Source of the DNA: Chloroflexota bacterium
GTDB lineage: Bacteria > Chloroflexota > Ktedonobacteria > Ktedonobacterales > Ktedonobacteraceae
Assembly (NCBI GenBank): GCA_902812455.1
Contig: CADDZH010000040.1
Span: 1-42,083 of the forward strand
Direction of reading: 5' to 3'
DNA: 42,083 nucleotides
Shown here: positions 33,020-40,315 of the stretch, in pieces
Position numbering within the stretch: the first letter of the stretch is position 1
Layout: each line of letters starts with the position of its first letter
The notes under the pieces: generated by a model
What the model was told of the DNA's origin: nothing
Database searches by the model: none
What the model saw: only the letters and a program-made list of their open reading frames with translations
Program-made: the position numbers and the translations under genes

Positions 33020-33922
33020 CTACGCCAACTGCTTTCCACAGTTGAAACAGTAATGGAAGTAGGCCGGATTCGCTGCTCCGCAATAGCTGCATATCTGCCC
33101 CTGCTCGCCTTCTTTGAGCAGAGAAGAGGCTTCGGGTGGTACCGGAGGTATGACTCCCAAATTGGGCTCTTGCTCCTGATCGTTTTCACGCTCCTGACCT
33201 TGCCCCTGAACTTGACTGAGCACCTGCGTAGTCGCAATACGTACCTGCTCCAGTCTGACTCCCAGGCTTGCCAGCACACCTGCGGCGACGCCTTCTCCTT
33301 CACGGACCAGTCCTAGCAAGAGATGCTCCGTGCCAATATAATGATGGTTCATCCTGCGGGCTTCATCCATTGACAGTTCGATCACTTTCTTCGACCTCGG
33401 CGTCAGGCCCACCGGACCAACCACAATTCGATCGCCACGCCCTATGATATGTTCGATGCTACTGCGAACCTTGTCTAGCTCAACACCAAGATTTGTCAGA
33501 ACTTTGGCCGCGACACCTTCTTTCTCACGTATGAGGCCAAGCAGAAGATGCTCAGTACCAATATAATTGTGCTGGAAACTCCTGGCCTCCTCCTGCGCCA
33601 GTGATAAAACTTTACGCGCCCGCCCTGTGAACTTGTCAAATCTATCGCTCGCAACAAATTCCACCGGGGAAACTCGTTTTCCTTGCAGCATCTTGCGCAC
33701 CCATTGTGCAGGGTCTCCTGGAGCCCTAGCAGGCTGTTCTTCCATGCCAGCGCCAGAAACACGCTGTTGTTGGAGATACTGGTCAATATCGGCTTTCGTG
33801 AAACGATATTCACCGCCGACGCGATAGGCAGAGAGTTCGCCGCGATTGACGAGGCGGCGTACTGTGACGACATCGACTTTCAGGTATTCAGCCACTTCTT
33901 CTGTTGTGAGCAAAGGTTCCAT
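33020..33922 (-). CDS. HTH - two ClpC N-terminal domains - zinc ribbon protein
   Basis: A 300-residue three-part protein. Residues 1-52 are an excisionase/MerR-type DNA-binding helix-turn-helix (LLTTEEVAEYLKVDVVTVRR). Residues 95-160 and 172-236 are two Clp N-domain repeats, each with IGTEHLLLGL. Residues 278-295 form a zinc ribbon (CSYC, CFNC). There is no AAA+ ATPase. In ClpC the Glu of each GTEH motif binds phospho-arginine; both are kept (Glu124, Glu199). A DNA-binding protein with a substrate-recognition module suggests a proteostasis-sensing regulator; this is inference. TAAGGAGG precedes the ATG. Confidence 0.88.
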   Translation of the reverse strand: MEPLLTTEEVAEYLKVDVVTVRRLVNRGELSAYRVGGEYRFTKADIDQYLQQQRVSGAGMEEQPARAPGDPAQWVRKMLQGKRVSPVEFVASDRFDKFTGRARKVLSLAQEEARSFQHNYIGTEHLLLGLIREKEGVAAKVLTNLGVELDKVRSSIEHIIGRGDRIVVGPVGLTPRSKKVIELSMDEARRMNHHYIGTEHLLLGLVREGEGVAAGVLASLGVRLEQVRIATTQVLSQVQGQGQERENDQEQEPNLGVIPPVPPEASSLLKEGEQGQICSYCGAANPAYFHYCFNCGKQLA

Positions 33923-33941
33923 GCTTACCTCCTTATAGTGC

Positions 33942-33987
33942 AGTATACATTACTATACGGTACTATACAGAATTTAACATTACTATA
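33942..33987 (-). promoter_or_regulatory. Helically phased TACTATA array at the ClpC-NTD gene promoter
   Basis: TACTATA occurs on the plus strand at 33951, 33961 and 33981, so the spacings are 10 and 20 bases, one and two helical turns. On the minus strand a -10-like TATACT lies at plus 33942-33947, with only a poor -35 (CTGTAT at 17 bases). The array overlaps this promoter, 20-65 bases before the start of the HTH gene. It is a candidate operator for autoregulation. Confidence 0.55.
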
Positions 33988-34126
33988 TAGTACATGTCAA
34001 TACTTATTTCTTACAACTATTGCCGAACGCCTCCTGGATATGGTTTAATTGAAGTAGAGATTGCATTGGCTACGGGACGCTAGTATGCAGCGATCCACAT
34101 GTTTGCAGAATTGAAAGGGAAATAGT

Positions 34127-34639
34127 GTGAGCAACGAGGAAAAGCATAGACGAATAGCCGTGTATCCTGGCAGTTTTGATCCATTGACCAATGGGCATCT
34201 CGACATTGCACGGCGAGCAGCCAGGCTGTTTGACACGTTGATTATTGCCGTCTATGCCTTCCCCGACAAGAATCTCCTCTTTTCGGTCGATGAGCGCCTG
34301 GCTCTCTGGCAAGAAGTGCTGGAGGCCGAGCATTTAAGCAATGTGCGAGTCGAGAAGTTTTCCAACCTCACAGTAGAGTTCGTACGCTCGGTAGGAGGGC
34401 AGGCGATTATTAAGGGGTTGCGTTCACCGAACGACTTTGAGGCAGAGTTCCAGCAAGGATTGATGAACCGCAAGCTGGCGCCAGAAATCGAGACCATCTG
34501 CTTACTGACGAACCTGCAGCAACTTTTCGTGAGTTCATCGTTATTAAAAGAAGTTGCTCGCTTAGGAGGGGATGTTACGGATATGCTTCCCCCTGCCGTA
34601 GTACGAGCGCTGCAACGGAAAATGGGCATGGAGCGATAG
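34127..34639 (+). CDS. coaD: Phosphopantetheine adenylyltransferase
   Basis: CoaD makes dephospho-CoA from phosphopantetheine and ATP, the step before the last in CoA synthesis. The 170-residue product contains YPGSFDPLTNGHLD with the HxGH-type motif (TNGH), IKGLRSPNDFEAE and the SSSLLKEVA motif. Start is GTG 34127 after GAAAGGGAAA. The downstream gene begins 21 bases after its stop with its own strong ribosome site. Confidence 0.95.
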   Translation: MSNEEKHRRIAVYPGSFDPLTNGHLDIARRAARLFDTLIIAVYAFPDKNLLFSVDERLALWQEVLEAEHLSNVRVEKFSNLTVEFVRSVGGQAIIKGLRSPNDFEAEFQQGLMNRKLAPEIETICLLTNLQQLFVSSSLLKEVARLGGDVTDMLPPAVVRALQRKMGMER

Positions 34640-34660
34640 TATCGGGGAAGGAGGTGTACC

Positions 34661-35305
34661 CTGGATATACTCTATCTTATAGATCGCCTGGAGAACCTGA
34701 TTGCCAGCAGCCGTAAAATGCCCCTGGTCAACCAGATCATGATCAAAGAGACCGATATCCTGAATATTGTGGATCAGATGCGCACTTCTATCCCCGATGA
34801 GATCAAGCAGGCCCGCCGCATCATTCAGGAGAAAGAGCGCATTCTTGCCCAGGCTCAGGCTGATGCTTCGGCATTGCTGGCAAAAGCACGCGAAGAAACC
34901 GAACGAGCTATGAACCGGGAAGGCCTGTTACGTGCCGCAGAACTGCGTTCGCAAGAACTTGTCCAGCAGGCCGAGGAGCGGGCCAGGGCGCTCGTCCAGC
35001 AGGCCGAAGAGCAGGGCGAAGGACTCAAAATAGATGCTGACGCCTATGTTGTGGAGACCCTGCGCAATCTCAGAGATCACCTGGCCAGCATTGAGATGGA
35101 CGTAAGCCGCACCATCTTGAGCATTGAGAAAGGCCTGGAAAGCCTTGAGATACCAGAAGAAAGCGCTGCTGAGGAGGAAGAGGAAAACGCAGGTGAGGGG
35201 TATGATGACGCAGGTGAATTTGAAGACACGCCTTCGCCGCCTCGCCCGATTCCACGCCGCGCATCGCTCGCCAACGATACGACAGGAGGGCCACGCTACC
35301 AATAG
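34661..35305 (+). CDS. Coiled-coil DivIVA-like protein starting at CTG
   Basis: A soluble protein with a long coiled coil (residues about 45-145: Glu, Gln, Ala and Arg-rich heptads) and an acidic, Pro-rich tail. Such proteins next to coaD and rpmF in Gram-positive and Chloroflexota genomes are often labelled DivIVA-like or mislabelled ATP synthase subunit b. The first ATG is at 34718, but the upstream DILYLIDRLENLIASSRK matches the usual N-terminal helix of the family. AAGGAGG (34648-34654) lies six bases before CTG 34661, and no ATG, GTG or TTG is in frame there. Confidence 0.72.
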   Translation: MDILYLIDRLENLIASSRKMPLVNQIMIKETDILNIVDQMRTSIPDEIKQARRIIQEKERILAQAQADASALLAKAREETERAMNREGLLRAAELRSQELVQQAEERARALVQQAEEQGEGLKIDADAYVVETLRNLRDHLASIEMDVSRTILSIEKGLESLEIPEESAAEEEEENAGEGYDDAGEFEDTPSPPRPIPRRASLANDTTGGPRYQ

Positions 35306-35311
35306 CAGGGC

Positions 35312-35340
35312 TTGACACCCCCTGCGTGCTTGCATATAAT
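35312..35340 (+). promoter_or_regulatory. Perfect consensus promoter for yceD-rpmF-fabD
   Basis: TTGACA (35312-35317) and TATAAT (35335-35340) match the housekeeping consensus completely, with the ideal 17-base spacer. Transcription would begin near 35347, giving about 100 bases of leader before the DUF177 gene. Confidence 0.88.
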
Positions 35341-35446
35341 GAGCAGGCACTTGCAGAGAAGTGTTCTTTCCATCGAGCTGCGCCTTAGCTCTTATTTTAT
35401 CTGCATCATGTGTGTTTCTCTCTGTTTGTGGAAAGGATGGGTTACT

Positions 35447-35974
35447 ATGCTGTATAATGTGGCGCAGTTGATGAAGGCCTCAGTGGGAACATCGCTGGAA
35501 GCCGATATCCACGAAGAAGATATCCAGCTCGATGAAGACCTCAAGATTGTTAGCCCGATTGATGGGCATGTGCGCATACGCCGTATCAATCAAGGATTAC
35601 TGGTTGATGGTTGGGTAGACCTGGTGCTGGAGCTGTCGTGCGATCGCTGCTTGAAGGATTTTGAGCAGCCCATGCATGTGACATTTCTCGAGCAATTCTA
35701 TCCCACAGTGGATATACTGACCGGCCTGGCGCTACCACCGAGTGAGGAGGAAGATGCCTTTCCTATCGATGATCACCACCAGGTCGATCTAACCGAGGCG
35801 ATACGGCAGCGGGTATTCCTCGATCTGCCTATGGTGACGCTTTGCAGCGAAAACTGTGCCGGGTTGTGTCCCCAGTGCGGGCACGATCTCAACCTCGGCC
35901 CCTGTGAATGCAAGCCAGAAGTGGATCCCCGCTTCAGCGTGCTGGAAAAGCTCTTACATAATAGCCTTGAGTAA
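35447..35974 (+). CDS. yceD: DUF177/YceD family protein
   Basis: A 175-residue DUF177 protein, a family encoded next to rpmF and linked to 23S rRNA or large-subunit accumulation. It has SCDRCLKDF near residue 63 and a Cys-rich end (ENCAGLCPQCGHDLNLGPCEC) that should bind zinc. The start is ATG 35447 (MLYNVAQLMKASVGTS) after AAAGGAT; a longer in-frame TTG start would lie inside the -35 box and is excluded. rpmF follows after 38 bases, the typical pairing. Confidence 0.88.
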   Translation: MLYNVAQLMKASVGTSLEADIHEEDIQLDEDLKIVSPIDGHVRIRRINQGLLVDGWVDLVLELSCDRCLKDFEQPMHVTFLEQFYPTVDILTGLALPPSEEEDAFPIDDHHQVDLTEAIRQRVFLDLPMVTLCSENCAGLCPQCGHDLNLGPCECKPEVDPRFSVLEKLLHNSLE

Positions 35975-36012
35975 GGCTTCTGAAATACTGGTAGAAGAGG
36001 AGAAAACAAGAT

Positions 36013-36204
36013 ATGGGAGCGTTGCCAAAACAACGTGTTTCACATGCGCGTAAGGGTGAGCGGCGAGCACATCTCCACCTGACTGTGCCACAACTGGTTC
36101 CTTGCCCGCATTGCAAGAAGCCACGGCTTCCGCACCACGCTTGCCCGAACTGTGGCATGTATCGAGGCCGGCAAGTCTTTGTGCCAAAAACAAAGAAGAA
36201 ATAA
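36013..36204 (+). CDS. rpmF: 50S ribosomal protein L32
   Basis: The 63-residue product begins MGALPKQRVSHARKGERRAH and has the zinc pairs CPHC and CPNC, followed by YRGRQV. It is normal in length. L32 is a small protein of the large subunit. GAGGAGAAAAC precedes ATG 36013. It sits between yceD and fabD, linking ribosome and fatty acid synthesis genes as in many bacteria. Confidence 0.96.
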   Translation: MGALPKQRVSHARKGERRAHLHLTVPQLVPCPHCKKPRLPHHACPNCGMYRGRQVFVPKTKKK

Positions 36205-36217
36205 GTAAGTATATAGT

Positions 36218-37267
36218 ATGACAGTACAGATTGCCTTCCTTTTTCCGGGGCAAGGAAGCCAGGCAGTAGGCATGGGCGCTGATGTCTTTGCAGCATCCAG
36301 TGCCGCCCGGCGCGTCTTTGAAACAGTTGACGAGGCGCTAGGCTTTTCACTTAGCGCCCTTTGCTTTCAGGGTCCCGAAGATAGCTTGCGAGAAACGATC
36401 AACGCCCAGCCTGCCATCGTCGCTGTGAGCCTTGCCCTGCTAGTCGCCTTTCAAGAAGCTATCTCTCCGCGTGATTCATCCTGGTCATCACCGCTGGCTC
36501 CCAGTTATACCGCCGGGCATAGCGTCGGAGAATACGCGGCCCTGGTTGCCGCCGGGGCGCTCGATCTCACAGATGCCATCCGGCTTGTGCGCGAGCGCGG
36601 GCGCTTGATGCATCACGAAGGCACAGTCTGCCCAGGAGGCATGGCAGCCATTATCGGTATGCAAAAAGAACCATTGCAAGCGGTGTGCCAGGAAGCGACA
36701 GAGCAGGCGCTGGCAGGTATTGCGGCAAACAAGGAAGGCACAGGCGCAACCGGGCATCCCGGTCTGGGGCACGTGATCATCGCGAATTATAATGCGCCGG
36801 GGCAGATCGTGATTTCGGGCGAACAGCGCGCCCTGGATATCGCCATGAAGCTGGCAAAAGAGCGAGGGGCCTTGCGAGTCATTCCCCTGGCGGTGAGCGG
36901 CGCGTTTCACTCGCCTGTCATGCAGCCAGCCGCCGGGGCGCTGGGCCAGGTAATCGCAACCACTCCCATACGCGATGCCCATATTCCCATCATTAGCAAC
37001 ATTCATGCTACTCCTTTGATGGAAGCGCAGGCTATACGAGAAGAACTCGCCCAACAAATAGCGGCTCCGGTTCAATGGGTGCGCAGCATTGAGTACCTGC
37101 TTGGCGCCGGAGTACAGGCCTTTATCGAAATTGGCCCCGGCCAGGCGCTAACCGGCATGGTTAAACGTATCGCGAAAGGCCTCACCACCATGAATATCAG
37201 CAGCCAGGCCGATATTGCAAAGGTGGTCTCAGCCATGCGTGAAATAGGGGCTATAGATGGGGTATAA
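36218..37267 (+). CDS. fabD: Malonyl-CoA:ACP transacylase
   Basis: FabD loads malonyl groups onto acyl carrier protein for fatty acid synthesis. The 349-residue product shows FLFPGQGSQAVGMG, the nucleophile motif GHSVGEYAA with Ser102, an Arg-bearing RERGRLMH segment, and the catalytic His in VSGAFHSPVM. It is slightly longer than usual (about 310) because of short insertions near residues 80-98 and 170-185. acpP, its partner, lies 950 bases downstream. Confidence 0.95.
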   Translation: MTVQIAFLFPGQGSQAVGMGADVFAASSAARRVFETVDEALGFSLSALCFQGPEDSLRETINAQPAIVAVSLALLVAFQEAISPRDSSWSSPLAPSYTAGHSVGEYAALVAAGALDLTDAIRLVRERGRLMHHEGTVCPGGMAAIIGMQKEPLQAVCQEATEQALAGIAANKEGTGATGHPGLGHVIIANYNAPGQIVISGEQRALDIAMKLAKERGALRVIPLAVSGAFHSPVMQPAAGALGQVIATTPIRDAHIPIISNIHATPLMEAQAIREELAQQIAAPVQWVRSIEYLLGAGVQAFIEIGPGQALTGMVKRIAKGLTTMNISSQADIAKVVSAMREIGAIDGV

Positions 37268-37281
37268 TCTGAATAGTACCC

Positions 37282-37310
37282 TTGACATCTGCCCGAAAAA
37301 CTCATATCTT
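37282..37310 (+). promoter_or_regulatory. Promoter before the Asp23-nusB-acpP genes
   Basis: TTGACA (37282-37287) and TATCTT (37305-37310) are 17 bases apart in the 145-base gap after fabD. It would drive the small leader ORF, asp23-like gene, nusB and acpP. Confidence 0.65.
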
Positions 37311-37345
37311 TGCAGTAAGACAAGACGCGAGACGAAGGATACACG

Positions 37346-37423
37346 ATGACCGATCAGATGTTCAGCAGGAATGAGAGACTTTCACTCTCGGCTAGTCTAG
37401 AAAGAGCAGGCCATGGCGGCTGA
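37346..37423 (+). CDS. Possible 25-codon leader peptide
   Basis: ATG 37346 is preceded by AAGGA (37335-37339) and opens a 25-codon frame, MTDQMFSRNERLSLSASLER then AGHGG, whose stop overlaps the first 11 bases of the Asp23 gene in another frame. The Asp23 start itself has only a weak ribosome site, so coupled translation is plausible. No codon-run typical of attenuators is seen. Confidence 0.3.
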   Translation: MTDQMFSRNERLSLSASLERAGHGG

Positions 37424-37766
37424 AACGCTGGGAGTCGTACGTGTTGCCCGTCCGGTTCTCTTAACTATCGTGATACACGCGGCCTTGCAGGTGCCAGGGA
37501 TTGTGCGCATGGCTCAGAGCAGCGCTCAGTGGCCTCACCTGCGAGGTAGACCCATACCCAGGCAGGGTGTGGCGCTGGTGATCAAAGACAACACGGTAGC
37601 AGCGGATCTGTACCTGGTTGTCGCAAACAACGTCAATATCGTCAAGGTCGGTTCAGCCGTCCAGGAAGAGGTAGCATCAGCAATTGAGCACATGGTTGGG
37701 ATGCAGGTGCGTGAGGTGAATGTGTATATTCAGGATGTTGTTTCAAGCCCCTCTAGCGGGTCATGA
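37413..37766 (+). CDS. Asp23/Gls24 family envelope-stress protein
   Basis: A 117-residue Asp23/Gls24 (DUF322) protein. It shows the family pattern of a short alpha/beta domain with VLLTIVIHAALQVPGIVRMA, then VALVIKDNTVAADLYLVV, and the ending VREVNVYIQDVV. Relatives attach to the membrane or answer alkaline and envelope stress, and in many Gram-positive genomes they lie just before nusB, as here. ATG 37413 has a weak upstream AGAAAGAG. Confidence 0.88.
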   Translation: MAAETLGVVRVARPVLLTIVIHAALQVPGIVRMAQSSAQWPHLRGRPIPRQGVALVIKDNTVAADLYLVVANNVNIVKVGSAVQEEVASAIEHMVGMQVREVNVYIQDVVSSPSSGS

Positions 37767-37775
37767 GAGGACACC

Positions 37776-38222
37776 ATGCCTATAGGAATACGCAGGCAAG
37801 CGCGGATAGTCGCGCTGCAAACACTCTATGAGTACGATATTGCTCATCATCCTCCCCTGGAGGTCTTGCAGCGTCATGCCGAGGAGCGCCATCTGCAACC
37901 AAAGGTGGTAGAATATGCCAGCGAGCTAGTCATAGGAGTCTACGACCATCTTACCGAGATCGATGCTCATATCCAAAGCGCCGCTCGCGAATGGCCATTA
38001 CATCAGATGGCCCGCATCGACAAAAACATCCTGAGGCTTGCAATCTACGAGATTCTGTTCAATAATACGGTACCAGCCAAGGCCGCCATTAATGAAGCGG
38101 TGGAACTCGCCAAACAATATGGCAGCGATACCTCCAGCCGCTTTGTGAATGGTGTTCTCGGCACCATATTTAACCGGGTACAGCAACAACCCATCCCAAA
38201 AGCTGAAAGCGAGGTAAAATAA
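37776..38222 (+). CDS. nusB: Transcription antitermination factor NusB
   Basis: NusB, with S10 (NusE), forms the rRNA antitermination complex. The 148-residue helical protein begins with [20 protein letters not shown] and contains [18 protein letters not shown] and [19 protein letters not shown], all NusB signatures. Its stop TAA overlaps the acpP ATG by one base (TAATG), implying coupled translation. Confidence 0.95.
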   Translation: MPIGIRRQARIVALQTLYEYDIAHHPPLEVLQRHAEERHLQPKVVEYASELVIGVYDHLTEIDAHIQSAAREWPLHQMARIDKNILRLAIYEILFNNTVPAKAAINEAVELAKQYGSDTSSRFVNGVLGTIFNRVQQQPIPKAESEVK

Positions 38223-38470
38223 TGGAAGAAGACGATATCTACCAACGGCTGAAAAAAATCATCGTTGACCAGCTCGGCGTTGACGAAAGTGAGGTTGTTC
38301 CCAGCGCATCTTTCGTTGAGGACCTGAATGCGGACTCCCTTGACCTGGTTGAACTGATCATGTCTCTGGAAGAGGAATTTAAGCTCCAAATTTCAGATGA
38401 GGAGGCCGAAAAGATCTCAACGGTTCAGGAGGCGCATGATTATATAGAAGAGCACCTGCGCGAGGCCTGA
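38222..38470 (+). CDS. acpP: Acyl carrier protein
   Basis: The 82-residue acidic, helical protein carries the phosphopantetheine site DSLDLVE with Ser39, preceded by FVEDLNA. It carries growing acyl chains in fatty acid synthesis and works with FabD encoded upstream. The unusual point is the one-base overlap with nusB. A strong hairpin follows 15 bases after the stop. Confidence 0.96.
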   Translation: MEEDDIYQRLKKIIVDQLGVDESEVVPSASFVEDLNADSLDLVELIMSLEEEFKLQISDEEAEKISTVQEAHDYIEEHLREA

Positions 38471-38485
38471 TCTGGACTTCTATGT

Positions 38486-38526
38486 GCTGCCACGACCATC
38501 TCTTGTAGAGGAAATGGCGTGGCAGC
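38486..38526 (+). terminator. Long hairpin after acpP
   Basis: GCTGCCAC (38486-38493) pairs with GTGGCAGC (38519-38526), continued inward by CCAT/ATGG and CTCT/AGAG. This makes a roughly 16-pair stem with small internal defects. No U-run follows, so it may be a Rho-type or processing end rather than an intrinsic terminator. It marks the end of the asp23-nusB-acpP transcript. Confidence 0.5.
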
Positions 38527-38640
38527 GGGTTCATAATGGGCGCAGGTAGACAACCTATCTTTTCCTCTTGTCACATTTCCCCTATTTCGTGCATCTATAT
38601 TAGCATAGCGTACTCAAAGGAAGCGAAAAAGAGTTGTGTC

Positions 38641-39429
38641 GTGGATATGATGCCTGCTGGCCAAGCAGTAGAGGAACTCATTGAGAAATATGGCCAGTTG
38701 GTCTTTCATGCCATCTATGGTATGACAGGCGATTGGGAAGAGAGCCAGGATCTCACTCAGGAGACCTTTCAACAGGCCCTGAGAGGGATCGATACTGCTC
38801 GCGCTGCGAATGGCAACCAGTTTCGCGAAAAAGCCTGGTTAATGCGGATTGCTCTCAATACCGTGCGTATGTACTACCGCAAAAGACGCCTTTTCCGCTT
38901 CATTCCCTTCTCTAGCATGAAGCGGGAGAAAAGGGAGAGCGAAGGCATGCTAGAAGCGTATGCCGCGCCTGTGCAACCAGGAGGATATGGAGCCATAGAG
39001 CAGGAGGATCCGGCAGCGCTGGTGGCCGAGCGAGACACAGTGTATCGCACGATGGCTCGCTTGCCGGAGACGTACCGCGAGTGCCTGTTGCTCTCGATCG
39101 TTGGCAATTTCTCGACGCACGAGATCGCTCACATGCTTAACCTGCAGGAGGCCGCCGTTCGCCAGCGGCTCAGCCGGGCAAGAAAGCAATTCCAGCACAT
39201 ATATGCGCTGGAGAGCGGCGAGCAGGATAGCGCTCAAACTATGCCTGCCAGCAATGAGCCTGTGAACGCAAAAGAGATCAGCAAGCATCAAAACCGAGAA
39301 GAACGTGCTGCATACCGGGCAGCATACGAAGAGCCAGAAGATGCTTGCCCCGGCACGCTTTCTTTGACAGGATGGAGGAGCTATGCAGAACGACTCAATC
39401 GAGGCTCTACTGTTACGTCATTATGGTAA
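38641..39429 (+). CDS. ECF-type RNA polymerase sigma factor
   Basis: A sigma-70-family factor of the extracytoplasmic type. Region 2 contains DWEESQDLTQETFQQAL and AWLMRIALNTVRMYYRKRR; region 4 contains RLPETYRECLLLSIVGNF, then EIAHMLNLQEAAVRQRLSRA. About 65 further residues form a charged tail of unknown use. The start chosen is GTG 38641, seven bases after AAAGAG; ATG 38647 and 38650 are possible, and the longer frame back to 38536 looks non-coding. Its end overlaps the next ORF by 47 bases. Confidence 0.85.
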   Translation: MDMMPAGQAVEELIEKYGQLVFHAIYGMTGDWEESQDLTQETFQQALRGIDTARAANGNQFREKAWLMRIALNTVRMYYRKRRLFRFIPFSSMKREKRESEGMLEAYAAPVQPGGYGAIEQEDPAALVAERDTVYRTMARLPETYRECLLLSIVGNFSTHEIAHMLNLQEAAVRQRLSRARKQFQHIYALESGEQDSAQTMPASNEPVNAKEISKHQNREERAAYRAAYEEPEDACPGTLSLTGWRSYAERLNRGSTVTSLW

Positions 39430-39703
39430 CACTGCCCCTACTCCCCCCGATCTGGAGGATCGATTACTCGCCTCGGTACGGCTCGAAGCCGGAGAATCGC
39501 GCAAACAGCAGCAAGCTGTCGCTCGCTTGCATCAAGAACGCGTGAGCCGGCGCCGGGCATTTCGCCTGTTAGCGAGGGGAACGGGCAAAGCCGGTTTGAA
39601 CGTCTTGAGCCTCGGCCTGGACGGCCTGCAAGCTCTGGAAACCACGTTAAGCGGCCTGGATGTTACAACTACCACTGCGACACCCCGGTCCGCACGTTCA
39701 TGA
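39383..39703 (+). CDS. Small protein overlapping the sigma gene, possible regulator
   Basis: A 106-residue protein with a good GGAGGAG ribosome site just before ATG 39383. Its start lies inside the sigma gene, so translation should be coupled. The sequence (SIEALLLRHYGNTAPTPPDL, then EDRLLASV) resembles the N-terminal helices of some anti-sigma factors, but there is no membrane segment and no zinc motif HxxxCxxC. It ends in a Thr/Ser-rich tail. I infer a regulatory partner of the sigma factor; this is unproven. Confidence 0.6.
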   Translation: MQNDSIEALLLRHYGNTAPTPPDLEDRLLASVRLEAGESRKQQQAVARLHQERVSRRRAFRLLARGTGKAGLNVLSLGLDGLQALETTLSGLDVTTTTATPRSARS

Positions 39704-39721
39704 TTGAGGGGATAAACTGCC

Positions 39722-39922
39722 ATGTTTGGATTACACATGCCGGAATTGATCATCATCCTCGTCGTTGCCTTCTTGATCTTTGGCCCAAAGAGGCTGCCGG
39801 AGGCAGGCTCGGCCATTGCCAGGACCATCAAATCCTTCAACAAGAGCATGCATGAAGAGGATGAACAGCCTGAGGAGCAATCTTCTCCTGATGAAAAACA
39901 GGAGAAGAGCGAAACACATTAA
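39722..39922 (+). CDS. tatA: Twin-arginine translocase subunit TatA (first copy)
   Basis: TatA forms the variable-size pore element of the Tat system, which exports folded proteins across the plasma membrane. The 66-residue protein has one membrane helix (ELIIILVVAFLIF), the hinge FGPKRLPEAG, an amphipathic helix and an acidic tail. The first 12 residues, MFGLHMPELIII, are identical to those of the second copy. GAGGGGAT precedes ATG 39722. Confidence 0.92.
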   Translation: MFGLHMPELIIILVVAFLIFGPKRLPEAGSAIARTIKSFNKSMHEEDEQPEEQSSPDEKQEKSETH

Positions 39923-39991
39923 GCATGTAGGGGCCGATTGATCGGCTCGCATGGAATGACTACGGCTCACAGCACAGAAAGGATGCCTACA

Positions 39992-40282
39992 ATGTTTGGA
40001 TTGCATATGCCAGAATTAATTATCATTCTCGTTGTCGCCCTGCTCATCTTTGGGCCCAAAAAGCTGCCGGAGATGGGTTCAGCCATCGGCAAGAGCATCA
40101 AAGAATTTCGCAAGGGCATGAACGAGATGGCTCAGCCGAAAGAGGAAGAGGAGAAACAGCTTCCAAAGCCTGTTGAACCTGAAACCACAAGCAGCGCAAG
40201 CAGCGGAGCCGCTTACTCCCCTCCCGCAAATAGTGAGGTAGCCAGCAGCGAAGCCGGTAAGCCAGAGATTCCCGTTGAGTAA
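39992..40282 (+). CDS. tatA: Twin-arginine translocase subunit TatA/TatB-like (second copy)
   Basis: A 96-residue paralogue of the preceding gene, with MFGLHMPELIIILVVALLIF and FGPKKLPEMGSAIGKSIKEF, then a longer Glu/Pro/Ser-rich tail. The start is set at ATG 39992 by match to the first copy and by AAAGGA at 39978-39983. Together with the first copy and tatC it may provide separate TatA and TatB functions, the longer tail making this one the more TatB-like candidate. Confidence 0.9.
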   Translation: MFGLHMPELIIILVVALLIFGPKKLPEMGSAIGKSIKEFRKGMNEMAQPKEEEEKQLPKPVEPETTSSASSGAAYSPPANSEVASSEAGKPEIPVE

Positions 40283-40315
40283 TGTGCTCTGCTGGCACCT
40301 GCTGGGAGAAAAACT

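Noticed and set aside
32998..33303. Long N-terminal extension of the 127-residue minus-strand ORF
   Set aside because: It overlaps the conserved C-terminal part of the HTH/ClpC-NTD gene in another frame and is low-quality basic sequence; ATG 32997 has a ribosome site.
33942..33987. TACTATA copies as a CRISPR or microsatellite
   Set aside because: Units are seven bases with irregular spacing of 10 and 20; there are no spacers or cas genes. An operator reading fits better.
34061..34089. Promoter for coaD (TTGCAT / TATGCA, 17 bases)
   Set aside because: The -10 matches only half the consensus; too weak to list as a feature.
35312..35446. TTG-started extension of the DUF177 gene
   Set aside because: The TTG is the first half of a perfect -35 box, and the region lies upstream of or at the transcription start.
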